Source: Thermoplasmatota archaeon
GTDB lineage: Archaea; Thermoplasmatota; Thermoplasmata; RBG-16-68-12; JAJISG01
Direction of reading: 5' to 3'
Assembly: GCA_022848835.1 (NCBI GenBank)
Contig: JAJISG010000014.1
Coordinates: forward strand, 1-11,005
Length of the DNA: 11,005 bases
The position numbers and the translations under genes are program-made. Under the pieces are notes generated by a model. The model saw only the letters and a program-made list of their open reading frames with translations. It did no database searches and had not been told where the DNA came from. This document shows, in pieces, positions 1 through 5,332 of this stretch (the stretch's first letter is position 1; every line of letters begins with the position of its first letter).

Positions 1-1
1 C

Positions 2-1333
2 ATCGAGTCCCACTTTGAAGGGTTCACGGAGGACCTCAGGGAGTACTGCAGGGTGGCAACCATCAGCGCTGAGGGAGAGGGGTCCAAGGAGGGGGCGAAC
101 GCAACCCGGAGACTTCTGGAGGCGTACTCCATCGATGCCAAGGAGATGTCCGTTCCTGCCGGGCCCAACCTGGTGCTGGGAGAGGCAGGGGGTCAGGAAG
201 GGCCCACTCTCCTGCTCTACAACCACTACGATGTTCAACCGGTGGATCCCATCGAGGAGTGGGACTCAGACCCCTTCGATCCGGTAGTTCGAGAGGGCAA
301 TCTGTATGCCAGGGGAGTGGCCGACACCAAGGGGAACGTCCTCGCCCAGGCCGCCGCCCAGGATGCAATTCGCGAGGTCATCGGACACCTCCCCCTGAGG
401 CTCCGGTTCATGATTGAGGGCGAGGAGGAAGTCGCGAGTCCCCACTTTCCCTCCTTCTGGAAGGAGCATCGGGACCTCTTCAAAGGAGATGGGGCCACCA
501 TCGAAGGGAGTGGCCATGCCCTCGATGGCACTCCCACGATTCAGCTGGGCAGCAAGGGCATTCTGTACGTGGAGCTCACTGTCAGCACCGCCAAGGTGGA
601 TCAGCACTCATCCCTCGCAACCTCCATCCCCAATCCCGCCTGGCGCCTCATAGCCGCTCTCCGAACCCTCAGAGACGATGAAGGTCGAGTCCTGATTCCG
701 AGCTTTTACGACAACGCCCATCGACCGACGGAGGAGGAGCTGGACTTCCTCGGGAAGAGCAGGTATGATCCCATCACCTTCAAGGAGACCTATGGAGCTG
801 TGGAGGTCTTCGGCGGGGATGACCGCCTCTCCAGGCTCAAGCAGCTCGTCTACGGTAACACCTGCAACATCGACGGCTTCTACACGGGCTACATAGGGGA
901 GGGGTCGAAGACCATCAACCCCGCCTACGCCAAGGTCAAGTTGGACTTCCGCCTGCTGCCGGGCCAACGCCCGAGGGAGGTCCTGAAGACACTCACCACC
1001 CACCTCCGCAGCGAGGGCTTCGGGGACGTACACATCGATGAGCTGGGATCCTTTGAGCCAGCGGCCACCCCCCTCTCTTCCCGCATAGGTCAGGCTCTCC
1101 TGAGCGCGTGTCGGGAGGTCTATGAAAGGGAACCAAACATCTTTCCGTGGTCCGCAGGCTCCTCCTCAACGTGGTACTACACGAGCCTGGGGACCCCCTC
1201 AGCCGCCGCTCCCGGGGTCGGATACGCTGGCAGCAGGGCTCATGCACCAAATGAGCACATAAGGCTCGAGGATGCAGAGAAGGCAATCAAAGCTACGGCG
1301 GCAATGATGCTGGCCTTCGCCGAGGGCAATTAG
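2..1333 (+). CDS. M20-family metallopeptidase (dipeptidase/deacylase type), 5' end outside the window
   Basis: Cytosolic zinc amidohydrolase of the M20 peptidase clan, related to dipeptidases, DapE and ArgE. Visible metal-site motifs: NHYDVQP (His codon 224, Asp codon 230), ARGVADTKGN (bridging Asp at 323), the catalytic/ligand Glu cluster EGEEE (416-430), a probable Glu ligand in IEGSG, and the C-terminal ligand His in SRAHAPNEH (1241). The central part, with a QLGSKG stretch and then a conserved histidine at 602, fits the lid/dimerisation domain. The frame is open to the left edge and the residues before the GTG at 53 (EDLREYCRVATISAEG) match the usual N-terminal helix of the family. That GTG is therefore an internal Val and the true start lies upstream. 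It ends in TAG and overlaps the archaemetzincin stop by 4 bases. Family assignment is firm; the substrate (dipeptide or acyl-amino acid) is not determinable. Confidence 0.93.
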   Translation: MESHFEGFTEDLREYCRVATISAEGEGSKEGANATRRLLEAYSIDAKEMSVPAGPNLVLGEAGGQEGPTLLLYNHYDVQPVDPIEEWDSDPFDPVVREGNLYARGVADTKGNVLAQAAAQDAIREVIGHLPLRLRFMIEGEEEVASPHFPSFWKEHRDLFKGDGATIEGSGHALDGTPTIQLGSKGILYVELTVSTAKVDQHSSLATSIPNPAWRLIAALRTLRDDEGRVLIPSFYDNAHRPTEEELDFLGKSRYDPITFKETYGAVEVFGGDDRLSRLKQLVYGNTCNIDGFYTGYIGEGSKTINPAYAKVKLDFRLLPGQRPREVLKTLTTHLRSEGFGDVHIDELGSFEPAATPLSSRIGQALLSACREVYEREPNIFPWSAGSSSTWYYTSLGTPSAAAPGVGYAGSRAHAPNEHIRLEDAEKAIKATAAMMLAFAEGN

Positions 1334-1842
1334 GATGGGTCCCAGAGTGGGCCGCCCTCACGTCGTGACTCGCACTCCCCACAGAAGCCAGGCCCCTTGC
1401 GATCCGTGTCCTCTAGGGTGTTGGAGAAGTGCATGACGCACCTGTCGTCGGGACAGTGTGACAGGTCGATGTTGTGGCCTAGCTCGTGTAACGCCTCCTT
1501 CATGACCCTGAGGAGGAAGAGGCCCCTATCGGCAGACCTCAGTCTGTGAAGGGATATCACAGCGGCCCTGCCTCCCATCTCAGCCTGACCGAAGACGAAG
1601 TTAAGCGGTTCGGCATAGAGGTCCACGTCTGTGACCACAAGCACGTGCTTTCCGCCATACCTCCCGGCCATTTCCAGGAATGCGGAGCCCCTGTACTGTT
1701 TCCTCCTCCTGTTGAAGGCCTTCGACGGGACCTTCTGACAGGGAAGAAGCGTCACCCTAAGCCCGCCGCCCCTCAACCCCTCAGAGAGTTCTTGGAGGAT
1801 CTCCTCCTCCACCTCCCCTACAGGGAGAATGGAGACCTGCAA
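1330..1842 (-). CDS. amzA: Archaemetzincin-type zinc metalloprotease with a variant zinc motif
   Basis: A 170-residue protein matching archaemetzincins, small zinc proteases found in archaea and vertebrates. It has the family N-terminus (SILPVGEV), a DLYAEPLNFVFGQAE segment, and the zinc motif at 119-130, reading HELGHNIDLSHC. The consensus is HExxHxxGxxHC, and here the Gly is Asp126. H119, H123 and H129 are the expected zinc ligands and E120 the catalytic base. The second structural zinc site is present as C130, C135, C154 and C157, with the Met-turn methionine at 137. The start is TTG, one base after the rtcB stop (TGA-G-TTG). An ATG five bases upstream is in another frame, and an in-frame stop lies four codons upstream, so TTG is the only reasonable start. 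Translation is probably coupled to rtcB. The physiological substrate of the archaeal enzymes is unknown. The gene ends in TAA overlapping the M20 stop. Confidence 0.92.
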   Translation of the reverse strand: MQVSILPVGEVEEEILQELSEGLRGGGLRVTLLPCQKVPSKAFNRRRKQYRGSAFLEMAGRYGGKHVLVVTDVDLYAEPLNFVFGQAEMGGRAAVISLHRLRSADRGLFLLRVMKEALHELGHNIDLSHCPDDRCVMHFSNTLEDTDRKGPGFCGECESRREGGPLWDPS

Positions 1843-1843
1843 C

Positions 1844-3301
1844 TCATCCCTTCATCACGCCCAGGGGTTCCAGTCTAGCCACTATCTTGGAGATCCCGGC
1901 ACCTTCCGTCACCCGGACAACGCTCTGCACATCCTTGTAGGCCCCAGGAGCCTCCTCCACGATGCCCTTCCTGCTAGCAGAGTGAATGTAGATCCCCTTC
2001 CTCGCCAGGTCACGCCGAATCTGGGAGGCGTCGTACCTCCGGGTCGCCTCTCTCCTGGACATCTGGCGTCCCGCCCCATGGCATGTGGAACCGAAGCTCT
2101 CCTCCATAGCCCCCTCGGTCCCCACCAACACGAAGCTGGCGGTGCCCATGTCCCCAGGGATGAAGACCGGCTGGCCCACCTGTGCGTAGATGCGGGGGGT
2201 CTCAATATGTCCAGGCGGAAAGGCCCTCGTGGCTCCCTTTCTGTGGACGTACACCTGTTGCCTCTTTCCGTCTATCACATGCTCCTCCAGCTTCGCCATG
2301 TTGTGTGCCACATCATACACGATGCTGAGACCCAGGTCCTCGGAAGACCGCTCCAGCACCTTCTCGAAGGAATCCCTGACCCAGTGGGTGATCATCTGTC
2401 TGTTTGCGAAAGCGAAGTTCGCAGCCGCAGACATGCCGGCAAAGTAGTCCCTTCCCTCGACGGAGTCGACGGGCATGCACGCCAGTTGCCTGTCGGGAAG
2501 CCAGATGTCGTACTTCTTGACGCACTGCTCAGCCAGCCGGATATAATCCGTGGCGATCTGATGGCCGCAACCCCTGGAGCCTGTGTGTATGAGGACCGTG
2601 GCTCCACCCTCCTCGAGGCCCATGGCCTGGGCAGCCTTCTCGTCGTGAACCTTCGCAACGCGCTGGATCTCCAGGAAGTGGTTGCCAGCTCCCAGGCTGC
2701 CTATCTGAGGCACACCCCTATGGAGGGCCTTCTCGCTCACCCTAGTGGCGTCCGCGGCTGGCATCTTGCCGTCGGACTCAGTCCTCTCCAAGTCCTCGGA
2801 CCACCCAAACCCCTTGGATACGGCCCACTGGGCCCCGTTCTCCAGCACTTTCATGAGCTCTTGCCTGTCCACCCTCACCCTGCCGCGAGAGCCTAGGCCG
2901 CTGGGAACGTTGACGAACATGGTGTCCACCAGGTCCTTCACATGTGGAGCGACCTCCTCCTCGGTCAAGTCCGTCCTCAGTAGCCGAACGCCGCAGTTTA
3001 TGTCATAACCGACCGCTCCGGGGGATACGACGCCATCCTCACCATCAAACGCCGCCACGCCACCCACCGGCATTCCATAGCCCCAGTGGATGTCGGGCAT
3101 AGCTAGGACCTTTCCAACCAGCCCGGGCATGGTGGCAACGTTTGACACCTGCTCAGGGGCGTAATCCCGCACAATGCTCTTGATGAGATGCTCGTCGGCA
3201 TAGATGATTCCGGAGGTCCTCATCTCCTTCCTGTAGGACTGTGGGATCTCGTATCGGAAATCGTCCAGTTTATTGATAGGTCCCTTCCAGTCCCGCGGCA
3301 T
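1844..3301 (-). CDS. rtcB: RtcB tRNA-splicing / RNA 3'-phosphate ligase
   Basis: A 485-residue cytosolic RNA ligase. It joins 2',3'-cyclic phosphate or 3'-phosphate ends to 5'-OH ends using GTP and Mn2+, and is the archaeal tRNA exon ligase. Family blocks are intact and in order: MPDIHWGYG with PVGGVAAF, SPGAVGYDINCGVR (metal ligands D100 and C103), GSLGAGNHFLEI (H208), LIHTGSRGCGHQ (H239), YDVAHNMAKLEEH, RKGATRAFPPGH, PGDMGTASF, and STCHGAGRQMSRR, whose H408 is the guanylylated histidine. These correspond to D95, C98, H203, H234 and H404 of the Pyrococcus enzyme as I recall them. Length is normal and there is no intein, which some archaeal rtcB genes carry. It starts with ATG behind a TATA-like box about 30 nt upstream and no Shine-Dalgarno, suggesting a very short leader. 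No archease gene, its usual cofactor protein, is in the window. Confidence 0.97.
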   Translation of the reverse strand: MPRDWKGPINKLDDFRYEIPQSYRKEMRTSGIIYADEHLIKSIVRDYAPEQVSNVATMPGLVGKVLAMPDIHWGYGMPVGGVAAFDGEDGVVSPGAVGYDINCGVRLLRTDLTEEEVAPHVKDLVDTMFVNVPSGLGSRGRVRVDRQELMKVLENGAQWAVSKGFGWSEDLERTESDGKMPAADATRVSEKALHRGVPQIGSLGAGNHFLEIQRVAKVHDEKAAQAMGLEEGGATVLIHTGSRGCGHQIATDYIRLAEQCVKKYDIWLPDRQLACMPVDSVEGRDYFAGMSAAANFAFANRQMITHWVRDSFEKVLERSSEDLGLSIVYDVAHNMAKLEEHVIDGKRQQVYVHRKGATRAFPPGHIETPRIYAQVGQPVFIPGDMGTASFVLVGTEGAMEESFGSTCHGAGRQMSRREATRRYDASQIRRDLARKGIYIHSASRKGIVEEAPGAYKDVQSVVRVTEGAGISKIVARLEPLGVMKG

Positions 3302-3330
3302 CTTGAACTCATTTAGGAAGGTGAGCTTGC

Positions 3331-3346
3331 CTATAACTAATTTCTG
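3331..3346 (-). promoter_or_regulatory. Probable archaeal promoter of rtcB-archaemetzincin
   Basis: On the minus strand the stretch reads CAGAAATTAGTTATAG: an A-rich BRE-like run then a TATA-like box centred near 3335, about 34 nt before the rtcB ATG. Transcription would start near 3308-3312, leaving a leader of under 12 nt. No Shine-Dalgarno lies in the leader, which fits leaderless or near-leaderless translation. Called by eye only. Confidence 0.45.
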
Positions 3347-3386
3347 GGCGGCAGACGAATTTCAACGTCGGGTCGTTTCGCATCCC

Positions 3387-3392
3387 TTATAA
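3387..3392 (+). promoter_or_regulatory. Possible TATA box for the rightward small ORF / nitroreductase-fold transcript
   Basis: TTATAA in a G+C-rich surround, 24-29 nt upstream of ATG 3416. The spacing fits transcription starting at that ATG (leaderless). It is the only AT-rich box upstream of the nitroreductase-fold gene, so if it works it probably drives both reading frames. The BRE upstream (CATCCC) is poor. Confidence 0.35.
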
Positions 3393-3415
3393 CCTGACAT
3401 CAGTTGGAATCCGTC

Positions 3416-3533
3416 ATGGAGAATCGTCCTCTTCATCTCCGCCCTCGATCTCATCGTCATGCTGTTCACAAGTTCCGTTCTAATGACCGTATGGCAACCG
3501 CCGCAGGAACCGGACCCGGCTCCCACCTCTTAG
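3416..3533 (+). pseudogene. Frame-disrupted small single-span membrane peptide (candidate)
   Basis: From 3417 to TAG 3533 one frame reads WRIVLFISALDLIVMLF and continues through SSVLMTVW to a polar, proline-rich tail ending PAPTS. This looks like one membrane helix plus a short tail. About 72% of its codons end in G or C, like the neighbouring genes. It has no start codon in frame. ATG 3416 overlaps the first codon in another frame, and removing one G at 3419 would give M-RIVLF, a natural membrane-protein start at leaderless distance from the TATA box. As written, ATG 3416 instead opens a 43-residue Arg/His-rich frame ending TGA 3547, with only about half its codons ending in G/C. A one-base insertion (real decay or sequence error) is the simplest reading. 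Chance is possible at this length. No function assigned. Confidence 0.3.
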
Positions 3534-3548
3534 ATGTGCCCAAGTGAA

Positions 3549-3992
3549 ATGCCCCCAAACTTCCGACTTCTGCGGAAAGCCTCCCGACTCCTCAACCGTT
3601 CTGTCGCGCCCTTTGTGAGGGCAACCTCCCCACAATCTATCGCCCTGCTGAAAACGAGGGGCCGTCACTCCGGACGCGAACATGTCGTCATCCTGCCGAT
3701 CTACCTCCGGAGGGGCAATCGCATCTACCTGATATCCGGTTATAGGCTGGAGTCGGACTGGGCCAAGAATATCCTCCGAGATGGGACCGTTAGCATCCTC
3801 CTATGCGAGAAAGTGCTCAAGGGCAGGGCGCGGATGATAGACTTCTCCAGATTCCGCCAATTGCTGCACAGATCTGCGGGCGAAAAGCTGCCTGGACCTC
3901 GTTGGGGGCTGGCCTTGACCAGAGCGCTCGTCCTAATATGGGCCAGGGTGGGCACCGTCTTCTCCGTCACCATCGATAATCCAATCCCGTGA
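3549..3992 (+). CDS. Deazaflavin (F420)-dependent nitroreductase-family protein
   Basis: A 147-residue protein that looks like the DDN/F420 split-barrel family (nitroreductase DUF385 type). Members bind the deazaflavin F420 or related flavins and reduce assorted substrates. The supporting block is LLKTRGRHSGREHVVILP (about 33-50), the family's T-G-R-x-S-G-x-x-R/H turn, followed by beta strands (IYLRRGNRIYLISGY) and a W-A-x-N-I-L-R segment (71-77) replacing the usual W-x-x-N-L. The basic N-terminal helix (RLLRKASRLLNR) is also typical. ATG 3549 fits the family N-terminus better than ATG 3534, which sits directly after an in-frame TAG and would add CPSE. Neither has a clear Shine-Dalgarno. ATG 3549 lies one base after the TGA of the upstream Arg/His-rich frame, so coupling is possible. 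Substrate unknown. It faces the acetyltransferase gene tail to tail, 22 nt away. Confidence 0.72.
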   Translation: MPPNFRLLRKASRLLNRSVAPFVRATSPQSIALLKTRGRHSGREHVVILPIYLRRGNRIYLISGYRLESDWAKNILRDGTVSILLCEKVLKGRARMIDFSRFRQLLHRSAGEKLPGPRWGLALTRALVLIWARVGTVFSVTIDNPIP

Positions 3993-4014
3993 AGCCTTGG
4001 CCCACATCCCCCCC

Positions 4015-4806
4015 TCACATTAGCGGGTTCCTTCCCGTCCCCACATCCATCCAGACCCATTCTGAAACCTTCCTATAACCGAGTTTCCGGTAGAGGCGGA
4101 TGGCGGCCCTGTTCGCCGAGACCACCAGGAGGGAGACGGTGGGGACCTGCTCGAGGGCCTTCTTCGTCACCGCTGAGGTAACTCGGGCTGCATATCCCCT
4201 CCTTCTGTGGTCTGAGGCCGTGTAAACGCCCCCTATGAAGCACAGATCCTCCGATTGGAGGTGTGTTCCTCCAACTGAGACCAGTCTTTCTCCATCGTAG
4301 ACGCCAAAAGCGATGCCCCGCTCAATCCAGGCCCCGAAGTCACGATCCCCACCCCTTCCGAGTTCATCATAGAGAAGGGTCATCGAAGCGCCATCCTCCA
4401 CCGTGAGACGTCTCACCCCCTGGTCCGTGACAAGGCGGGCAGACTCTTCAGTCGCGACCATGAGGTCCATCATCAGCCTGGCAGTGACCTCCCGGGTATC
4501 CTCCACACAGCCGCTGCAGACGGGATCCACTAGGAAGGTGCACCCGTCCTTGGGCGCCTCCGGCAGCAGGCTGTAAACGGCTTCCCTGCTTCCGCGGAGA
4601 ATCGCGTGGGGACTCATCATCCCATACCACAGGAGTAGGTACCCCACGAAGGAGTTCTCCTTCGATGCGGCCCAACAGCGAACCCTGTCTGCCTCCTCCT
4701 GGAGGTCGTAGAGGGCAAAGGCGTTCCCCAGCCTGTCGGATGCAAGGTAATCGATGAAGTCCCTGCGCCGGGCGGTTACCATACTCACTTCCACGCCAAT
4801 CCCCAT
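4015..4806 (-). CDS. GNAT-family N-acetyltransferase
   Basis: A cytosolic acyl-CoA-dependent N-acetyltransferase of 263 residues. The C-terminal GNAT fold is clear: strand IGGVYTASDHRRRGYAARV (about 191-209) holds the acetyl-CoA pyrophosphate loop R-R-R-G-Y-A, and motif B is SANRAAIRLYRKLGYRKV (about 230-247). The N-terminal half (DFIDYLASDRLGNAFALYDL and FVGYLLLWYG) resembles a degenerate second GNAT-like half, common in FR47-like members. The start at 4806 is chosen because GGAGGT lies just upstream with a 5-nt spacer. The longer frame from ATG 4863, three bases after the regulator stop, adds 19 polar residues and has no Shine-Dalgarno. Co-transcription with the HxlR gene is likely. The substrate (amine, peptide or antibiotic) cannot be told. 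Confidence 0.85.
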   Translation of the reverse strand: MGIGVEVSMVTARRRDFIDYLASDRLGNAFALYDLQEEADRVRCWAASKENSFVGYLLLWYGMMSPHAILRGSREAVYSLLPEAPKDGCTFLVDPVCSGCVEDTREVTARLMMDLMVATEESARLVTDQGVRRLTVEDGASMTLLYDELGRGGDRDFGAWIERGIAFGVYDGERLVSVGGTHLQSEDLCFIGGVYTASDHRRRGYAARVTSAVTKKALEQVPTVSLLVVSANRAAIRLYRKLGYRKVSEWVWMDVGTGRNPLM

Positions 4807-4810
4807 ATCG

Positions 4811-4816
4811 ACCTCC
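4811..4816 (-). promoter_or_regulatory. Strong Shine-Dalgarno that decides the acetyltransferase start
   Basis: Minus-strand GGAGGTCGAT then ATG 4806: a near-complete match to the archaeal anti-SD complement GGAGGTGATC with a 5-nt spacer. It lies inside the longer open frame from 4863, and argues that translation begins at 4806. Confidence 0.65.
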
Positions 4817-4866
4817 GCCTTCTCCGCATTACGAGCCCTGGAAACACCGCTGTCTCGTGGCATCAG

Positions 4867-5256
4867 TCAACGGAGGTGCCCAGTCCTGTCGGCCCAACGA
4901 ATCAGCGGTCGAAGGGCTTCCACCAGGTCTCTCCCCTCCACTGTAAGGGAGTAATCCACCCTGGGTGGCACCTCCGCATAGCTCTCCCGGCGTATGAAAC
5001 CGGCGCTCCCCATCTCCTTCAGCCTGGAAGAGAGGGTCTTCGGGCTGATGCGGCCCAGCTTACTCTGAAGCTCGTGAAAGCGAAGCTTGCCGAAGTTCCC
5101 CAGGGTCACGAGAATCAGAATGGTCCAGCTTCTGCCCACGGAGCCGACCACCCCCTGCAGGACATGGGGACAGAGGTCCCCCGCCTCCTTCACCAGCGGA
5201 CATCTCGCAACTGCTCCCATGCTTCCCAGCGATGAAGTTTCTTCCATACTTTCCAC
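4867..5256 (-). CDS. HxlR-family winged-helix transcriptional regulator
   Basis: A 129-residue DNA-binding protein whose whole core matches HxlR: CPHVLQGVVGSVGRSWTILIL, then FHELQSKLGRISPKTLSSRLKEM (recognition helix about 68-85), then the wing segment EVPPRVDYSLTVEGRDLVEAL. Family members bind as dimers to inverted repeats and sense oxidants, aldehydes or metals, often through a cysteine near the N-terminus. Here there are two Cys-Pro pairs, C19 and C29, ten residues apart; C29 is at the usual family position. The start at GTG 5256 would be nearly leaderless from the TATA-like ACTATATAC; ATG 5247, or ATG 5220 just before the first Cys-Pro, are alternatives. It is divergent from the metal ATPase, with the acetyltransferase directly downstream, so autoregulation plus control of the ATPase is the natural inference. 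Confidence 0.93.
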   Translation of the reverse strand: MESMEETSSLGSMGAVARCPLVKEAGDLCPHVLQGVVGSVGRSWTILILVTLGNFGKLRFHELQSKLGRISPKTLSSRLKEMGSAGFIRRESYAEVPPRVDYSLTVEGRDLVEALRPLIRWADRTGHLR

Positions 5257-5266
5257 TGGATACTAT

Positions 5267-5291
5267 TAATACTTCCGGGTATATAGTATTA
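5267..5291. repeat. Inverted repeat, probable HxlR operator
   Basis: TAATACT (5267-5273) and AGTATTA (5285-5291) form a perfect 7-bp inverted repeat with an 11-nt spacer. A second overlapping pair, ATACTAT (5260-5266) and ATAGTAT (5283-5289), is also perfect. Spacing between half-site centres is 18 nt, between one and two DNA turns. It covers the TATA-like boxes for both directions, as a repressor operator would. Some of the symmetry could arise because TATA sequences are themselves near-palindromic. Confidence 0.5.
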
Positions 5292-5320
5292 CTCGTGGAT
5301 AAGCTGGCAGGGGTCGTAGA

Positions 5321-5325
5321 GGAGG
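5321..5325 (+). promoter_or_regulatory. Shine-Dalgarno for the GTG start of the ATPase
   Basis: GGAGG followed by a 7-nt spacer and GTG 5333. The frame has a stop at 5300-5302 and no other usable start between, so this site fixes the GTG start. Confidence 0.7.
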
Positions 5326-5332
5326 CGTTGGA

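Larger units (their letters stand above)
3302..3533. other. Spacer between rtcB and the nitroreductase-fold gene: two promoters and a broken small ORF
   Basis: The spacer is 232 nt without an intact recognisable gene. Its left end holds the leftward rtcB promoter and its centre a rightward TTATAA box at 3387. The rest (3416-3533) is the start-less membrane-span reading frame described separately. I see no tRNA-like cloverleaf, no long repeat and no clear hairpin terminator. Confidence 0.6.
5257..5332. promoter_or_regulatory. Divergent promoter region between the HxlR regulator and the metal ATPase
   Basis: This 76-nt region is strikingly AT-rich in its left half. On the minus strand ACTATATAC (centred near 5282) lies about 25 nt from GTG 5256 and would give a leaderless regulator mRNA. 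On the plus strand TATTAATA (about 5263-5270) or GTATATAG (5279-5286) would start the ATPase mRNA near 5293 or 5308, leaving a short leader with GGAGG at 5321-5325. The two promoters overlap, so one bound regulator could affect both. Confidence 0.6.

Noticed and set aside
53..55. GTG at 53 as the start of the M20 gene.
   Set aside because: The frame is open to the left edge and residues upstream match the family N-terminal helix, so this GTG is an internal valine.
1829..2896. A 355-codon open frame on the plus strand.
   Set aside because: It lies wholly antisense to rtcB and the beginning of the archaemetzincin gene, whose motifs are unmistakable. Its protein has no recognisable domain; long antisense frames are common in G+C-rich coding DNA.
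3417..3992. Read-through of TAG 3531-3533 (for example as pyrrolysine), joining the membrane span to the nitroreductase-fold protein.
   Set aside because: TAG ends three other genes here (M20, ATPase, ribbon-helix-helix-like), there are no pyrrolysine genes in view, and the upstream frame has no start codon.
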